Of a stretch of 64,000 nt of DNA, positions 1 through 13,100 are shown piece by piece. Below the pieces are notes generated by a model. The model had not been told where the DNA came from, did no database searches, and saw only the letters and a program-made list of their open reading frames with translations. Position 1 is the stretch's first letter. Each line of letters starts with the position of its first letter. A program made the translations under genes and the position numbers. The stretch is from Notospermus geniculatus (Eukaryota; Nemertea; Pilidiophora; Heteronemertea; Lineidae), in assembly GCA_002633025.1 (NCBI GenBank), contig NMRB01001086.1, positions 138,964 through 202,963 on the forward strand. The letters are read 5' to 3'.

Positions 1-165
1 GGGGGGGGGGGCGCACCCGGCGCACGCCCCCTTTTGGCAAACAAATCTGTAAAATCAACTGAAATTCTGAAATTTGGAGCAAATCATTGAAATTCACTGC
101 AGATTTCAATGTTTCTAGCACAGTGCGCCCCCTATTTTCCGAAATCGTGGATCCGCCCCTGGTGT
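1..165. mobile_element. Foldback element of the CAGGGGC.GATCC family, copy 1 (left end cut by window)
   Basis: Shares with 27338-27484 and 50321-50497 the order GCACGCCCCC, TTTTGGC..ACAAATCTGTAAAATC, GAAATTCTGAAATTTGGAGCAAAT and GGATCCGCCCCTG. Ends in CAGGGGC.GATCC are a common form of small non-autonomous hAT-like elements; the superfamily is inference. Confidence 0.7.
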
Positions 166-718
166 AAATGTACCTGAGGAATGAAAGACAATTAAATTTT
201 CACCAGGTGGACAAAAACAACTGAATGCATGGTTCCCAATTCTGATATGTTGGATTGATCATTTCTACCACCTTCTGTTGTCAAAGTCAATAGAGTTGGG
301 TGTTTCCATTGATGAGGTGAAAAATTCCATGAATTTTCAAAGAATTTCAATGAATTTCAAGTTTTCCCAGCCTTAGAAATCTTTGTGCAGCAGTTTTGAA
401 TCTAGCCTCCACTAAACTGATACAGACTACAACCTTTCATTCATCATGATTTGCGAGACTTCAAAATTCACCTCACATCTGTTGTGCAGCTATTTTGATC
501 CCACTTTGTCCCCTTGTGCCCCCTGAGGCCACTGGGCAGCAGTTAAATGAATGAATGGACTGACTGACCATTGGCTACTCTGGATTACTCACTTCATGCA
601 GCAGATGATCGCTTTACTACAAGATGCGGGCTGTTGGTCAGTTATGAAGAGAATGCTGGACTAACTTCAGTGCTGACCTTTCAAGGTCAAATCCATGAAC
701 TACTCAATTTTCATTTAT

Positions 719-860
719 TAGGCAATACCCTTTCAGTGGGGAAAATTTTCATTTACTAGGCAATACCCGTTCAGTGGGGAAAATTTTCATTTACTAGGCA
801 GTACCCGTTCAGTGGGGAAAATTTTCATTTACTAGGCAATACCCGTTCAGTGGGGAAACT
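719..860. repeat. 38-bp minisatellite
   Basis: About 3.7 tandem copies of a unit containing AGGCAATACCCGTTCAGTGG, with copies beginning near 719, 757, 795 and 833 and only a few base differences. Confidence 0.9.
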
Positions 861-2757
861 GCTAAGTTCATGCGAGATATGTCACGAGGAGATAATGACG
901 TCATACCCGTTCGAGTTGTGTAATGAGGTCATTCCATCGTACATGACGTTGCCGACGTCAGGGATGACGCGACGGAAATCTTGATGACGTCGTGGTTGAC
1001 GTCAAAAGGCGTAAACAGCATTGTTATTTTGATTTGTATCTTGATATTTCGAAAACTATAAGTCATATCAAAATTCGGGCTTCGTAAGGACACTTCCCAG
1101 GTCTGTCTGCCTGTGCATACCAAGTTTGGGGGCGATCCGTTCGTCAGTCATGGAGAAAATCACGAACAACACACAAACAAACTCTTGTCAAATTTTAGTA
1201 TGATATTGGCAGAAATGATGTGACTGCTACAAAATTCTTCTTCAAAATTTCCCGAATTCTGGCGTTTTCGCAGTCTGAAGGCAGGAAAAAATGATAAGAA
1301 GAATCAAAATCTACCCTGCGGTCTTCTGGACAGACTGCTGATGTTAATTGGTTTCGGTTTCAAGGTGATACAGGTACTAAAAATCCTCCTTGACCAAGGT
1401 TAATGATTGACCCCACTCTCACACCAGTCAAAGTTTTTTCAGATGCAGCTAAGAAATCGGAGCAGGGAAAGCTTACAAACTTGAGGTTTTCTTTCAAAAC
1501 AATATCATTCACATACGATTGATTCCAGTGTAAATTTGCTAGTGAAGTGCACAATCCATGGAAAGATGTACAGGTTTATATAGTCAATATAGGATGAGAT
1601 GGCTCTTGGTTCGTCTTGCCCACCCCATGAATCGGTACTTCTTACAAGGAAGGGAAATGATTGTATACTATTGCCATTTAATTGACCCAGGTTCAAGTAT
1701 TTCCTAATTGTGTTTTGTAATTAGTGTTTGCTGTGGTGATATGGTGGCTCACAGGTGTAGCACATTTTGGGAATTTTGTTCGTGGTTTTACCTTTCCTTT
1801 AAATTAAACCTGACTTCCTGTGTGAAAAAAATACGGGGAATAGAATGTTGGTTATTAAGCAAAGAATCAGGAACCAAATGTTCAATTGTTGCAAAAAATC
1901 TTGATTAAGGCCAATGAAATAACATTTGTAATTTCCTGTCACCACCCACATGTGATTTTGGTTCCTCATAAAAAAAATTCGTTATTCCAAAATTTCATTA
2001 TTTTCAAAAAAAAATGGCAAAAATCTGCCACTGAACTGTTTTCCCGCCACTTTCAAAAAGCCCACGCAGCTTGTATGTCATATTTACAGGAACCAGCTCT
2101 CACACAGCACAAATCACCTTTTCTGAATTGATTTTCATTAAAACACCTTGGGTCGTATTCAAAAAGGGTGATCATCGCACGATTAAGACTTATGCCCGGT
2201 TGCTCAGGTCGTTGTTACCTGAGTCAAACTTATATCCCGAACTCGACTTCACGTAAGTAGCACTTATGACCAGACATAAGTACAGCTTAATCGATTCCGA
2301 GTTCATTGCACAACCTGAAATAAACCTGGCATTACACAAACTCGGTTTTATCACCCTGCTTATACGGTAGGCCCATACAAATGCAGTGCAAACCATTAAC
2401 AAGCACAGACACAATCATGGGGAAATCGCGGAACTATTTCCGACCTTGAGAATGAAGTTTTGCTGAGTTGGTCGATGCGAAAAAGAATGTAATCGCTGAA
2501 TGGCATTCACTTCATCACCTACAGGAAACTGGATGAACTGTGGTCGGAGTCGGGAAATCATCTTCGAAAAACAATGTCCAATGTAAATGTACTGCAAAAC
2601 TTTAAGTAAAAGCATTTGCTAGTTTTTATGAATAAAATAGCCATTAAGTCAACTTCGTCCAACACACCCAAATTACCGTCTGCCATTCTTGAAATTCAGC
2701 AAAAAATGAGGCGTACGGTCATAAGTCGCGCTTATAACCACCCCTCAGCCGCGTTTA
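861..2757. other. Upstream non-coding stretch
   Basis: Nothing gene-like is seen. Several TGACGT/ACGTCA motifs lie between 896 and 1002, some inside a loosely repeated segment. The first, non-coding exon and promoter of the L1-family gene may be somewhere upstream of 4113 but could not be located. Confidence 0.4.
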
Positions 2758-3320
2758 TTATACCCCCGCCAACGAGTTGGTGGGGGTATACTGTTTTCAA
2801 CTCGTCCGTGTGTGCGTGTGTTCGTGCGTTCGTTCGTTCGTGCGTTCGTNATACCCCCGCCAACACCCCCGCCAACGAGTTGGTGGGGGTATACTGTTTT
2901 CAACTCGTCCGTGTGTGCGTGTGTTCGTGCGTTCGTTCGTTCGTTCGTTCGTTCGTTCGTTCACCTTTTGGTTTCCGCTCATTTAAGGGAGAACGACTGC
3001 AGGGATTGCTTTCGTTTCAACGTGGTACATTCATATTGACCATAGGAAGGTTCCTTTCGAAAATNAGTTTCGCCCCGATCGGACATCCAATATGGCCGCC
3101 AGGTGGCGTAACCCAAAAATCATCAAAGTGCTGTAACTCAGGAACGACTTGACCCAAAGCGCTCCAATGTGCTATGTGGTCCCCTGCAGATGACCTTTAT
3201 GTGCATGTGAAGTTTCGGCCCGATCGGACATCCAATATGGCCGCCAGCCAGGTGGCATAACCCAAAAATCATCAAAGTCTTTTCTGGGAATGACTTGACC
3301 CAGATTGCTCATAACTGATA
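2758..3320. mobile_element. Dispersed element with (GTTC)n and a two-copy core, split by two gaps
   Basis: Begins with a small palindrome (CCCCCGCCAACGAGTTGG and its complement), then CG-rich GTTC microsatellite, then a core repeated twice near 3075 and 3210 (CCGATCGGACATCCAATATG). Ns fall at 2850 and 3065; the sequence on both sides of 2850 is nearly identical (2758-2849 and 2851-2943). The element at 60230-61170 has the same organisation: boundary motif, GT-rich microsatellite, repeated core. Confidence 0.6.
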
Positions 3321-3399
3321 TGTACCTCCCTATGTACCTCCCACGTCCCTATGTCATTAGACTATTATGTCCAACCCAGTGAGCACATGGTCCATGGAC

Positions 3400-3528
3400 C
3401 ATTTCATTTTCAGCATTGTCTGCCCGTTGTGAAATTTGACTTTGTCCATTTCTGCAATTGTTCGCTGGTGTCATCTTGGGTCTTCTTTCTCAGCCGCATT
3501 CCGACTCATTTTGCTGTCACGGGTCACA
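3400..3528. mobile_element. Half copy of the GTGACCC foldback family
   Basis: Holds ATTGTCTGCCC.TTGTGAAATTTGACTTTGTC, TGGTGTCATC, TTCCGACTCATTTTGCTG and the terminal GGGTCACA, the same order as the right half of the complete copy at 36464-36670. The left half is missing or diverged. Confidence 0.65.
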
Positions 3529-4113
3529 AATATCTTCTTATTTGAGCGGATTCTGTCTGTCCGTCCGTCCACCATCACCTCCAAAAATGTAATGTATAGT
3601 AGTTGGTCTAATTTCGTCTGATAGTGTCTGCAAAATCAATTGCTGTGAGATGATGGTGCTTGACCACAAAACAAAATATAATGTGATGTTTGCCAAGGAC
3701 TAGAGTGGTTCATGTCAACTTTCAACCGAATCGAAAAGGATCTTATTTCAATGTCGTGCAATGTTGAGTGGAATGCCACTCCATGAATTGGTAACTTGGG
3801 AAAAACTGTCTCGTAAATCTTGTTTTTCAGTCGGCATTTATGCCAAACCCGTGCCGCCTCCAGGCATCTTTTTACAATACAGCAATTTGTCTGTATAGCA
3901 GCAATTTGTCTGTAGCTCCAACACACGCAACCCTTCAATTATCGTCGCATTCCCAGATGGTTTATTTTTCAAGATCATGACACCTGTCGTGCCTGTTGCT
4001 GGAATTACCCAATTGATACCCATGCGAAACAGAACTTTTTGCAGTTCTGTCATGACTGACCCTCGCATGAAGAAGACAACAGTTCTGAATGTCCATTTCT
4101 TGTGTATTTTCAG

Positions 4114-4189
4114 GTCAAGACTGCCAAGATGGGATTCATATCGGGAATATTTTTCAGCGTCACTCTGGCACTTGTATTTTCTGACCAAG
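4114..4189 (+). CDS. Exon 1 coding: start codon and signal peptide
   Basis: The ATG at 4129-4131 lies in a good context (CCAAGATGG) and opens MGFISGIFFSVTLALVFSDQ, a typical cleavable signal peptide with a hydrophobic core. The donor GTATGT follows at 4190 and leaves phase 1, which every following Ig exon boundary expects. A polypyrimidine tract and AG end at 4113, so the exon probably begins at 4114 with 15 bases of 5'UTR, and a further non-coding first exon and the promoter should lie upstream. I could not place that exon. 4114 as exon start is inference; the coding part is seen directly. Confidence 0.85.
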
Positions 4190-7100
4190 GTATGTATCAA
4201 GGCCATTCTTGGTGGCATAAAAAATGATATTCATACATTTCTTTAGGGCAGTTTTTTTCAAACATTTAAATTTTTTACATATTTGGTGTTGTCTTAAATT
4301 GTAAAATCACTTTTTAGTGAGGGTGTGTGGTGAAAAAAATTTTTGTGGAAAAGGTGCTTGTCCACAAAGCATGTGGAATTGTAAAAAGTGATTTTACCCA
4401 TACTTTCCTTTCCCTTCTTTTTGACATTTTTTCAGTTTTTTGAACACTTCTGTAATAATCAGCGTACCATTTCAGCAAATGCACAGACAACACCTATGCC
4501 AAAGGCAGTAAACGGCATGGTATTATTAAAGCCCGGTATGTAAATAGTCGAAGGGTAGGTTTTACTCTATAAGGACTGAGGGTGAAATTGGGGGCTGAAA
4601 AAGGGAAAAGTTCACAGGGGAATAACTTCAGGAACATTCTGACCTTTTTTATCTTGGTCACATTAGTTATTGTGCATAAATAAAATTAATCTCAATTCAC
4701 CCTGGACCCTTAGAGAGTTCAAAACTTCAGGAATGTGCACACATTCTTACAATCATGGAACGTCAACTGTGCTTATTAACATTCTCATTTCTTGCAGGAT
4801 CATCCTGGGCACAATTTCATCAAAAGCAGTTGCGCGCTGTGGTGGTTTTTGCAGGCATTTCGAAATAAGGTACCGACTTGAGGTTTTATCCCAAGAGGGC
4901 GGTGCTGTGAGCGGTACATGTACATTGTAGTACCAACAACGTCAAACAGAGAGCAACGCAATGCAAGAACACATGTCACAATGTCCTTGATGCATTGCAA
5001 CAGGAGGAAACGTTGAAAAAGGGGGCACAACTGTTCACAGCGCCACCAAGTGGCAAGAGTTTGCAGGTTCAACGTGACAATGTGAAAGTGCAGCCTGGTG
5101 TCTTCTTGGTTGGAAACAACCTGTGCATCAGGCAGTCCTTGTCAAATTCACATCCATAGAATTGTGCTCCATGTTGAATGCCTGCAAAAACTTCGCAAAC
5201 AGCCAATTGTTGTCTGCGTTTGATGAAAATAAGCCTTCGACCACCTTCGGACTCTCTCATTGGTTCTCGTTCAGCTGGACAGATTTGCTGCCCATTTGAA
5301 TAAGAACCAAGAAAGTTTTGACCACTGTGTTTCGTACGTTTTTCGAAACACAGTGGATTTGATTTCGGGATTTTTGTTGATTCGTCCATGCCAGTGATGC
5401 TGACCTTGCATTGACGAACCTCGACCAAGATCTTGATCGCCACTTCATTTCAAGGCTTCTGAATCTCATCCTGTCCATCATTGAGCTGAAACCTAAAGAG
5501 CTAAAGTCTTCTATTTTCTTTCCCTCTTCCACTGGAAGGTGCAGGACTGTTCGCTTCACTATCCTCAAAGAGATTCTTACTTCCCCATCCTTTCCCACTC
5601 GGTCATACTCTCTGCGTTTGGTACTACCGGTACCAGAGCAGTGATTCCGATTTTAGGCATGCCGTTGTGGAATCGGGTTGCCTCTTCATTGCGTTGGGGT
5701 GGCACACGAACGATAGGATTTCAATCTCACTGTTATTTGTGCGACGGTTCCGATGGTGTGTTCTCAGGAAACCAAATCTGAACGTGTCGGAATCGGATAT
5801 TCTTGTGTGGGCAGATTTGAGAAAGTGCAATGAAGCCATCTCTTACACCCTGCAAACTCGCACATCACAAGAGGCTCGCACGTTCTTAAAACAGTAGGAG
5901 ATAACCTTGTTTCCTTTGCCACATTTCACGTTTGAAAACCATTGGTTTGGACTTGGGAGAAGGCGTAGTATCCTGCTGTAATCAGGGGTTCGTACCACTC
6001 GCTTCCTGTGTCGTTGGTGATATAGAGGCTTTGCAATGACATCATCCTGGCGGCCATTCTGGAGTACACAGGGCGCAGAGGTGTGATCCAACTGTGTCGT
6101 GAGTTGCGTGAAGCGCGCCACGCCATTGTTTGACGTAACGTTATTGGGGCATGCACGGCTCATTTCGCTGCACCTCTGCAGCATGTGTACTCCAGCATGG
6201 CGACTTGTGACATCATATGCAAACCCTCTAGGCAGGGAGCACTAGTAGGAACCACTGAGTACCTTATGATGGATTACGGCTGAGCAGTACCAAAAATAGA
6301 TAACAGACAACAGATTTTCGCCGATGCACAATAACCTTGTCACTATGCGTCAGTCATTTTGGCACCCTAAAAATTACCCATTGTCCTTTGTCCTTCTTGG
6401 GACATCTGTCGTTCCGGACACACAGCTCCTGTGACATCAAGACTTCCATAGTTTCAGTTTTCTCTGACGAACAGGCATCGAATACCCTGGCACAGCTCTC
6501 AGATTCTCCATAACGCATATTGAGCATTTGCTATTTGAGGTGCTGACATGGCAGAGTTGCTTACACTCCTTCAGGCTGTTGCAAAACGATCAGAAAAGAC
6601 GTTTACTAAGTCGCATGAAGATGAGAGGATCTGCTAATCTTGCGTCTAATGGATCTGACTCTTACGAATGTCAGGATATGACGTCTTCATGCTCTCAATT
6701 TTCGTGAGAAGGTCAGGGGAGCGTAGCGTTCACTCCAGCGTTTCCTTCCACCAAAAATAGAAAAGAGGGGAAAGTCTATTTTTGCTTTACCCCATTTTCG
6801 GACAATAACAAAAATGGCACAATCCTGCACACAGCCTGTCCTCATCAATTCGCTGCGGTCTTCCGGACAATGCCTTTGTCCCCTGGCAAACAAATGGGGA
6901 ATCTCACCATTGTGTGGATGGTGTATCGCATATCAGTCGATCGATATGTCTTTGCCTACAACATGAGCATTAGCTAAGGCATTTATAGTGTAAACAGACA
7001 TGTGTCCTGACCATGTGAATATTTCGTGGTCAGGGTACTGCATGGCACTCGCGAGCAAGCAAAGTTCCAAAAAAGATTGAGTCCTTTGTTTGCATTCATT

Positions 7101-10100
7101 CATGCTCCATCTCAATTGGAAACGAATTTGACCTGTTCAGGGCGATCTGTTGACGTCACCCTCATACCGTTCTTGGTTCGAATTTGACCTGTTCAGGGCA
7201 GTCTGTTGACATCACCCTCAAACCTTTCTTGGTTCGAATTTGACCTGTTCAGGGCGATCTGTTGACATCACTCTCAATCCTTTCTTGGTTCGAATTTGAC
7301 CTGTTCAGGGCGGTCTGTTGACATCACCCTCAAACCGTTCTTGGTTCGAATTTGACCTGTCCAGGGCGGTCTGTTGACATCACTCTCAAACTGTTCTTGG
7401 TTCGAATTTGACCTGTTCAGGGCGGTCTGTTGACATCACTCTCAAACTGTTCTTTGTTCGAATTTGACCTGTTCAGGGCGGTCTGTTGACATCACCCTCA
7501 AATTGTTCTGGGTTCCAATTTGACCTGTTCAGGACGGGCTGTTGACATCACCCTCAAACCGTTCTTGCTTCGAATTTGACCTGTCCAGGGCGGTCTGTTG
7601 ACATCACTCGGTGATGACCAACTGATCTTGGTTTGCGGACATGACGAACTGTGCCCAGCAGAAGAAAAGACTTTAGAACCACCACCCATCATCATTTCGT
7701 TTGATTATTGCATGGTCACAGGCACCGCATGGAGCAATCATCTTGCGGGAAAAACCTTTGTATTGTCTACCGTCTGGTGATGTGGAACACACTCTCGATA
7801 TCTAAAACCTCATCATATGCCATACAGTGTAGTGTAGCAGGGAATCGATTAATTGTCACGCCTGGATGTCATGTCCCGCTGAGGTGAACTGAACGACATG
7901 GCGGTGTCGTGTCCTAATTGCCATGCTGTCTATAAGCGGCTTAGGAAAAAGCTTTTATAGACTGAAAGATGAGCCTCTGAAGATGAACTCTCCCGTTGCC
8001 TGATTAGAATTTCCTACAACACTCATGTAGTTAACGAGGAAATGAAATTACATGCAGTTGCATATATACATGTATCATGTCTGCTGCTAGTGCTAAGGAG
8101 TAGAGAGTTTAGAGCTGAGAAGATAAGAATTTTCATCTTTACTGGATGCTCGGAAACTCTTACTTGCTTGAAAATCAGCTATCCGAGAGGAGGGAATGTC
8201 CAAACCCAGAGCCACTCGCATTCCAAGCCCAGACACTGGTGTGGTTGGCATAAACCTTGTGTCGTTTTGGATGAACCACTTCGCTGCCAAATCCCAGAAG
8301 CGGGAACCAGCAGGTCAAGTGATACACGAAGCCATCCTTTTTCGTCACAAGTTACACCACGAGGCTGTTTTTAACTGAAATTGCGTAACAACATGCAACT
8401 CGGCAATTGTGTCATGATTACCTTTTTCAGTGTGGGACTCGGCACACATTGAGTAAACCCATGAACAAATGTTCTTGAAATGGTTTTAAAATGAAAAAAC
8501 CTGCTCACTGCTCACTCAAGATCGAACAGAGAAAAAAAGATGAAGATGTGGTCACAACATCATGAGGCTGTTTTTAACTGAAATTGCGTAACAACATGCA
8601 ACTCAGCAATTGTGTCATCACACGACATTCAGTGGGACTCTGCCTAAAAATAAACCCATGAAAAATGCTCCTGCTCTGAAATGGGGCAGTAAAGAATGAG
8701 AAAAATACATGCAACTGCTCACTCAAACGGAGAAAAAAAGATGATGATGGCTGCAATGTTGGGAGCTTCTCATTCTTTGAGGGTTTTGACCCAAATCCCG
8801 CTGTCGCTGACCGACCCCGCGGCATGAAGGAACGTCCCATCCTGAACATTTAGCCAATGTTTAAATAGTGAATTTTCAGAGAATTTCTTTCACGTCTTTA
8901 GTTTGCTCTGAGGTGAACTTGCTCTTCAAACTTTGCAGAGACACTTGACGCTAGTGTCAAAGTAAGGAGGTGCAACGTGATATTCCTGAACTGTGTTTGC
9001 TTTGGTAGAATATTCCACGATCGTTCGATCAACATTCATTCTTACTTTGAAAAACATATTTTATAGTTCAGGCACGTCCATCTTCTGACCCAGTCATCTG
9101 CTGTACTTTTAGGCTGGCACATGACATGTCCCTTTGGGTTTCTAGTTTGGCTGATCCTGGCTTAGCTCAGAGAACGAATTTGTCTGCATAATTAATTGGC
9201 TTATCTCAAATGGGAGATCCCCTTGCCGATGTGGGGTTTGATGCCACCAATATTATGTTCATCATTGACACTCTCAGGGAGAGTGCATGCGTGGACCAGT
9301 TTTGCTGTATTAATTTGTGATGTTCTGTGATCTTCTGTGGTAATGCCCAACAAGGCCCCCAAGAGGCCGACTTGTGCAGTTGCTGCTTGCCATCTGTTGC
9401 CATGGTTGCTTGATATGTGGGAATACTTGATTATTAACCCATTTGGACACCATCGAGCAGCCGACATGGCCGAAATACGAAACAGAGGAAGATCGGAACG
9501 AAGACCTGTAGTCAGACATGTCAGATCACTGGCGTGAGAATTCTGCTTGGCCTTGAGAATCTCCCTGCAGTTGTGTGCCAAACGACGAACAGTTGGGCAC
9601 TGAAGCCAAGGGTGAAACTTTCCTTGCAAAACACTCGAACAACCCATTTTCGATAATACCAGTAGATCACTGCGGTGGTGGCACGAAATTGTCCAAGTAC
9701 AGGACAAATATTGACATTGTAAGTGGCACGAAATTGTCCAAGTACAGGACAAATATTGACATTGTAAGATTGCACCGGAGGGATTCCCAATTGTCTCCTT
9801 GACTGATAACCTGTGTGTGCTTTCTTTTGTAGATAGGGCCATCTCTACCATTTACCCGAATTGGGTGGGATTGGAGGCCTACAATCTCTGTGTATTGAAA
9901 AGAGTCAACAACGCTTTGCTGTCGATGACTGGTGTCCTTTGCCAGAAACTCCAATGGAGTGGAAAGTGAAATCTGTGTGAAATGGGTTGATATATGATTG
10001 GTGTGACTTAACGACATGGAAAATGAGAAAACATGACAGAATGTAGGCCGAGGGCTGAAGTGAATAACTTGATCAATTACTGATTGGCCCAAACATATTT

Positions 10101-13100
10101 TGTTCTGTGCATGTTGCATTGGCACAACTAAAAATGAACTTGCACTGCGGCCACAGTATGAAGAGTACCAATTACTGTACACTTTAGAGTACATAATGTA
10201 CTGAAATTTTCATCATACTTATTTTGAAATCGAGTTCAGTTGACAAGATACGAACATGACGAATACGATTATGACTTTGACCGTTATATTTGCCTATCAG
10301 AGATATTTGCTGATGATCTTTGTACATATTTGACCAAGTTGTTTCATGACCTAGATACGGTTTGATCACAATGCTTTTGAAATCTTTTATCATCCAGTTG
10401 AGGGGAGCAGATCATCTGAAGAATTTGATAGAGTGCATATTGCCATATGAAGATTCATTCAAACTCTTTCCAATGAAGCTTTCGAAGAAGAGTCAGTTTG
10501 GACCCTCAGTGGTGCTGGTCAAAAGGCTTTGCCTGGCAACACTGAAGGATTTGTCTGAACCTTTGTAGGCCTACGTCAACTATGTCATTGTCAACCCTGG
10601 TGTAGGCCTCTTGCATTTTCACTGAAATGTACAGAAGACAACTTTGAGGCATCATGAAAATTGTAGTTATTTCAATTTTCACATGTGATACATATTTAAT
10701 TGACTTCCTGTTGTATTCTTAATTTCATGGACAAAAAGGGGATGGTACGTTAAATTTTGCCAATTTCGGCCATTGTGGATTTGTTCAAACCTTGGTCTCC
10801 ACTTTCTGCTGTCACAAAGCAGGAAGGCCCTCTGTACTTTTAAAAATCTCTCCGGCTTCTTAGTTGGTGCAAGTTGTTCCTGTGCACAAGGGATACCTGA
10901 TGCAGTAGCTGAAGTCTAATATCATCAACATTATCAATCAAAAATACATACATGTATTATAGCTGTTCCATCAGCGATGCGCCTCCCACATTGCAAAAAC
11001 ATCTCTCTCCAAGGTTTGAACACTAATTACTGTATGGGTTTCACATTTTGTTTGGATGTAGTAGGTGTGGCACGTGGAAGCTAGCAATAAGGGTCTAATT
11101 CTCCTGATCCCTGTCCCTTTTTGCCAAAATTTGAGTTTATTTTGGACTTGGTGCTATTTTCTAAACCCCCTCGCTTGATAGAGTATGAGAAAGTCCCAAA
11201 GCTTGCAAACCCTATTGCCATGTGCATTTTCTCCACACTTTGACCACACCCTGTTTTTGGGTCAGTTCATCTACGAGTATGACATGTACACTTACGAATT
11301 GGAAAAGTGGTGTATTTTGGTGTATCGCTAATAGCGTCAACTCAACATAATATGCTCCATATAGTAAACATGGTAAATGACCGATGGTTTTTTTCCGGCA
11401 AAATGGTTGACACCCGACCCCATAATCAAAGGAGACCATAAATTCATGGAATATGTGGTTTTCACTTTGTTAGTTTGTTATTGTGTCACGTTTTACCATG
11501 TTAATGATAATGTTTACGTGGTAATGTCAAGATATGGAACAAGTTTTGTATTTTTTCACTGTTTTTTGTAGTTTTTGTTGAGGTGTATGTGATGGTCAAC
11601 AGGTCGTTGCTTTTGTAACTGGCGCTCATAATTTTAAAACGTCCCCATGAACCTAAAATTTGGTTTTCCAATAAAGGTCTGAATCTGATTCAACAAGGGG
11701 CTGCTACATAAAAAAAGGCAATTAATGTCTTCTGCTAAATTGCAAAGAATCTGCCGAACTCCACGGCACTGCTGCGGCAGGCTTGGCTGCTGACCTACTG
11801 ATAAAAATGCAACAAATCTATATGTGCGCGATATGTGAAAATTTACTGATAATACTTTTCAAATGAAGCTGCCATCTGTGTTCAGTATTAAATTATCACG
11901 AAAAAATATCTCAGCTACAGATGTATCATGTGTGGTGAATTAATTAATGGACAAGTCTCTCAATCAAGGACACGTTCAGGACTAACATGCTTGCATGTCC
12001 TATGTCCTCAGTGTTCTCGCCAGGCATTTTAAACTGGGCGGAACTGCCCTGTTCAAAATTCAGAGGTCATTTTACCACCCTATTTAAATTTTTACTACCC
12101 TGTTTGAAAATGTAACTTGCAATACATTTTCTGTATTACACCACCCTGTTTGAATACACCAATTTCACAACTCAAATACACAGCGCCCCTAGCGGTATTA
12201 TTCACTAGCCATTTCCGGTTGAACCTCGCCTCCAGGTAAAATTCCTTGGTGGTGAGGCTAAAAACCTAGGAATTTTACCTGGACGCGAGGTTCAACCGGA
12301 AATGGCTAGTGAATAATACCGCTAGGGCGCTGTGTATTTTTGAGTTGTGAAATCGGTGTATTTCACTCCCACCCTGTTGCCCTAATTATAGAAAAATGCC
12401 GTCATCATCCCACCATGTTTGGAAAAATTTCTGACTAGAACACTGATACTGTGTAGTGCATTTTCATGCAAGATAACGGACCTCTCTCAGATGTTGCATT
12501 GCAGTATATCATGTATATCTTGCTAACTCCATTTATTGCTATGGAGTCGGCACTCAACCCCATAAAATATTGAGTCGAGCGCTGAGCACCAGTTATATGG
12601 CATTATTTAGCTCTATTAAATAGACAATATTGGGCAAATTTATGAACAGCTGAATGAAAACCGGAGTGCCTGGAGAAACCCTGCACTCTCAGAGTCAGAG
12701 TGCGCTATTTGTATTTTACATGGGGAGTGGTCTGACTATAGGATCGAACTGGAATCTCACAGGTGACGAGCGCTGATATTTCCATTACACCACTCTGACA
12801 GCCAGTGTTACGCTGTGTGCTTAACCATTTCACTACCATAAATCCAGGTCCTTGACATGATCCATGATGCAACAATGGCAGTGTTTCCGCCAGAGGGGGG
12901 ATGGGGGGATGAATCCCCTCCTCAAAAATTTCAAGGAGGGGATATCCCCCCCTCAAGTTTGCAGACTAACCTTTTTCAAATATCACTATTTTCACTTCAG
13001 TAGTGTTTTTCTTTAATTTGTCACATTTCAAATGCAATTTTCATGCAGAAGGAAGACTAATTTTGCATTTTGGAGTGTAAAAAATGACTCTGGAGGCCAT

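Larger units (their letters stand above)
7608..12008 (+). other. Intron sequence, mostly unique, with small duplications
   Basis: No coding exon recognised. It contains a diverged tandem duplication at about 8350-8745 and a perfect 45-bp tandem duplication at 9679-9768. Confidence 0.5.

Noticed and set aside
2616-3152. Long open frame with Cys-Val-Arg repeats
   Set aside because: Translation of a GTTC/GTGC microsatellite across a gap N; not a protein.
7123-7607. CRISPR-like array
   Set aside because: Units are directly adjacent 56-bp tandem copies without unique spacers, and the genome is a metazoan one with introns.
9201-9851. 216-codon open frame on the minus strand
   Set aside because: It runs through the 45-bp tandem duplication and has no recognisable domain; the frame is likely chance.
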